Assembly: GCA_913054115.1 (NCBI GenBank)
Contig: CAJXIS010000134.1
Span: 1 to 6,420 of the forward strand
Direction: 5' to 3'
From: an uncultured Acidimicrobiaceae bacterium
GTDB taxonomy: Bacteria; Actinomycetota; Acidimicrobiia; Acidimicrobiales; MedAcidi-G1
Length of the DNA: 6,420 nucleotides
Numbering within the stretch: the first letter of the stretch is position 1; every line of letters starts with the position of its first letter. The notes below the pieces were generated by a model, which did no database searches, was not told the origin of the DNA, and was given only the letters and a program-made list of their open reading frames with translations. A program made the translations under genes and the position numbers. Shown here piece after piece: positions 5,102-6,420 of the stretch.

Positions 5102-6420
5102 AGACGATGACGATGAGTATCCCGGCGAGGACCATGGCAGCGGCGAACAGAATCGCCGCATAGTCCTGGACCTTGCCGGTCTGGATTTTTCGAAGTTCCC
5201 CGCCCGCGCCAAAAGAAGCCCGGCCCGAGGCATTGACGATGCCGTCGACGACCAGTTGGTCGAAGCGGTGGTACACGAGGTTGCCCGCCTTGACGGCGTT
5301 CTCCCCGGCAGCATTGACGACGCCGTCGATGACGTCCTGGTCGATCTTGTAGGCGGCAGCCGCGACCGGGCCCTTGATGCCGCCGGCGATGACATCGGTG
5401 TAGAGGTGGTCGAGGTAGTACTTCTGGACGAGGAACGTGTGGCCCATCTTCGCCAACGGGTACTTCGTGGTCAGGCCGTCCGGGAGCTCGGTGAGGCTCT
5501 CACCGGCTGCCTTCGAGGCCGCTTCGACCTTGACGAAGTAGTACCAGCCCGCCACGCCGATGCCGGACAGGACGACCAGGGTCGACGCGATCGCCAGCGA
5601 CCAACTGGGCGTGCCGTGCGAGATCGACGGGAAGTAGGCGGCCACCGGCTCGACGTAGTGGCCGAACCGCTCCTGGAGCGACTCGGGAACCAGCGGGAAG
5701 CCCTTCGGGAGGTTCAGCAGGCCGGCCACGATGGCGAGCCCGGCGAGGATCCAGAGCGGCACGGTGATGCGGGGGCCCGACTCGTGCGGTGTGCCGTGGC
5801 CGCGGAACTCGCCGAAGAAGGTGAGGTAGATGCAGCGGGTCATGTAGGCGGCGGTGAGCGCTGCGGTGATCACGCCCATGACGAGCATGAACGTGTAGGC
5901 GCCGTTGCCGCCGGTGCCGCCGAACAGGCCCCAGCCGCCGGTGCCGACGAGGATCTCGTCCTTCGACCAGAAGCCGGCCAGCGGCGGGAGTCCGGCGAGT
6001 GCGATCGAGCCGATCACGAACGTCCGGTACGTGTGGGGCATGACCTTGCGGAGTCCGCCCATGTCGGATTTCATGTCGAACGAGTGCACGGCGTGGGCTG
6101 CCGAGCCCGAGCCGAGGAACAGGCAGGCCTTGAAGAAGGCGTGCGTGAAGAGGTGGAACAGGGCCGCCGTCCATGCGCCGACGCCGAGGGCCATGACCAT
6201 GTAGCCCAGCTGCGAGATGGTCGAGTAGGCGAGCACCTTCTTGATGTCGCGCTGCACGAAGGCCAGGCAGGCGCCGATCAGGGTCGTGATGCCGCCGATC
6301 AGCGCCATGAGGTTGATCGAGCTGCCGCCGATCGAGAAGCCCTCGAAGAACACGCCGTACATGCGGGAGATCATGAACACGCCGGCGACGACCATGGTGG
6401 CGGCGTGGATGAGCGCCGAG
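5100..6420 (-). CDS. nuoL: NADH-quinone oxidoreductase subunit L (NuoL), 3' part, 5' end outside the window
   Basis: This is the distal antiporter-like subunit of complex I, a multi-pass membrane protein of the proton-pumping arm. The open frame enters at the window edge with SALIHAATMVVAGVFMISRM, a hallmark NuoL segment. The ATG at 6395 is therefore internal, and roughly the first third of the protein is missing. Counting from the first full codon (6419), visible NuoL signatures are QRDIKKVLAYSTISQLGYM, HLFTHAFFKA with the conserved channel lysine at about 97, and LPPLAGFWSKDEIL with the terminal-channel lysine at about 153 (equivalents of E. coli Lys342 and Lys399, from family knowledge). 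About 140 mostly polar or amphipathic residues then separate the penultimate and last membrane helices. This matches the lateral helix HL that runs along NuoM and NuoN. That stretch holds an internal duplication (DQDVIDGVVNAAG / DQLVVDGIVNASG), and codons just after it are unusually AT-rich. The stop TAG doubles as part of the nuoM ribosome binding site. Identity is very secure. Confidence 0.97.
   Translation of the reverse strand, partial: SALIHAATMVVAGVFMISRMYGVFFEGFSIGGSSINLMALIGGITTLIGACLAFVQRDIKKVLAYSTISQLGYMVMALGVGAWTAALFHLFTHAFFKACLFLGSGSAAHAVHSFDMKSDMGGLRKVMPHTYRTFVIGSIALAGLPPLAGFWSKDEILVGTGGWGLFGGTGGNGAYTFMLVMGVITAALTAAYMTRCIYLTFFGEFRGHGTPHESGPRITVPLWILAGLAIVAGLLNLPKGFPLVPESLQERFGHYVEPVAAYFPSISHGTPSWSLAIASTLVVLSGIGVAGWYYFVKVEAASKAAGESLTELPDGLTTKYPLAKMGHTFLVQKYYLDHLYTDVIAGGIKGPVAAAAYKIDQDVIDGVVNAAGENAVKAGNLVYHRFDQLVVDGIVNASGRASFGAGGELRKIQTGKVQDYAAILFAAAMVLAGILIVIV
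5223..5344 (-). repeat. divergent 81-bp-period duplication inside nuoL
   Basis: Plus-strand positions 5230-5263 and 5311-5344 align without gaps over 34 nt with 28 identities, an offset of exactly 81 nt (27 codons). The encoded cores DQDVIDGVVNAAG and DQLVVDGIVNASG share 9 of 13 residues. The copies lie in the C-terminal region expected to form the lateral helix, just before the conserved LRKIQTGKVQDYA segment and the last membrane helix. The in-frame offset keeps the protein open. It looks like an older tandem duplication that has drifted, although repeated selection for an amphipathic motif is an alternative. Confidence 0.7.

Noticed and set aside
878..6420. A novel defence, mobile or otherwise undescribed multi-gene system
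   Set aside because: The genes are a standard complex I operon end plus a methyltransferase with a known complex I assembly homologue. No nuclease, recombinase, toxin or transposase motif is present on either strand.

Overview
The window is GC-rich chromosomal DNA in which every credible gene lies on the minus strand, so genes are read from position 6420 towards position 1. High GC, GTG starts, tightly packed genes and a possible leaderless promoter suggest an actinobacterium. A lineage such as Acidimicrobiia is possible, but that is a guess from protein style and not a placement.

The right two thirds (1938-6420) is the 3' end of a respiratory complex I (nuo) operon: nuoL (C-terminal 439 residues only), nuoM and nuoN. 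These are the three antiporter-like membrane subunits of the proton-pumping arm of NADH:quinone oxidoreductase. Each keeps the charged residues of its putative proton channel. The genes are 12 and 3 nt apart, all in one reading frame. Directly after nuoN, and overlapping its end, is a MidA/NDUFAF7-family SAM-dependent methyltransferase (878-1999). The mitochondrial member of this family methylates a complex I subunit during assembly, so this gene is a plausible complex I assembly or modification factor.

The left end is less conserved. A putative lipoprotein (113-766, unknown function) uses codons unlike the nuo genes. Its N-terminal signal sequence appears broken by a run of seven G's: the charged start (ATG at 830 or 827) and the hydrophobic core plus lipobox lie in different frames and would join if the run had six. 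A 77-nt spacer with a candidate promoter then leads to the first 11 codons of another minus-strand gene leaving the window at position 1.

I see no RNA gene, CRISPR array, insertion sequence or phage gene, and no gene-free stretch over 300 bases. Nothing here is a clear new multi-gene system. The points most worth a second look are the G-run frameshift, the methyltransferase placed beside nuoN, a perfect 30-bp in-frame tandem duplication inside that methyltransferase, a divergent duplication in the NuoL C-terminal lateral-helix region, and a two-cysteine tail on NuoM.
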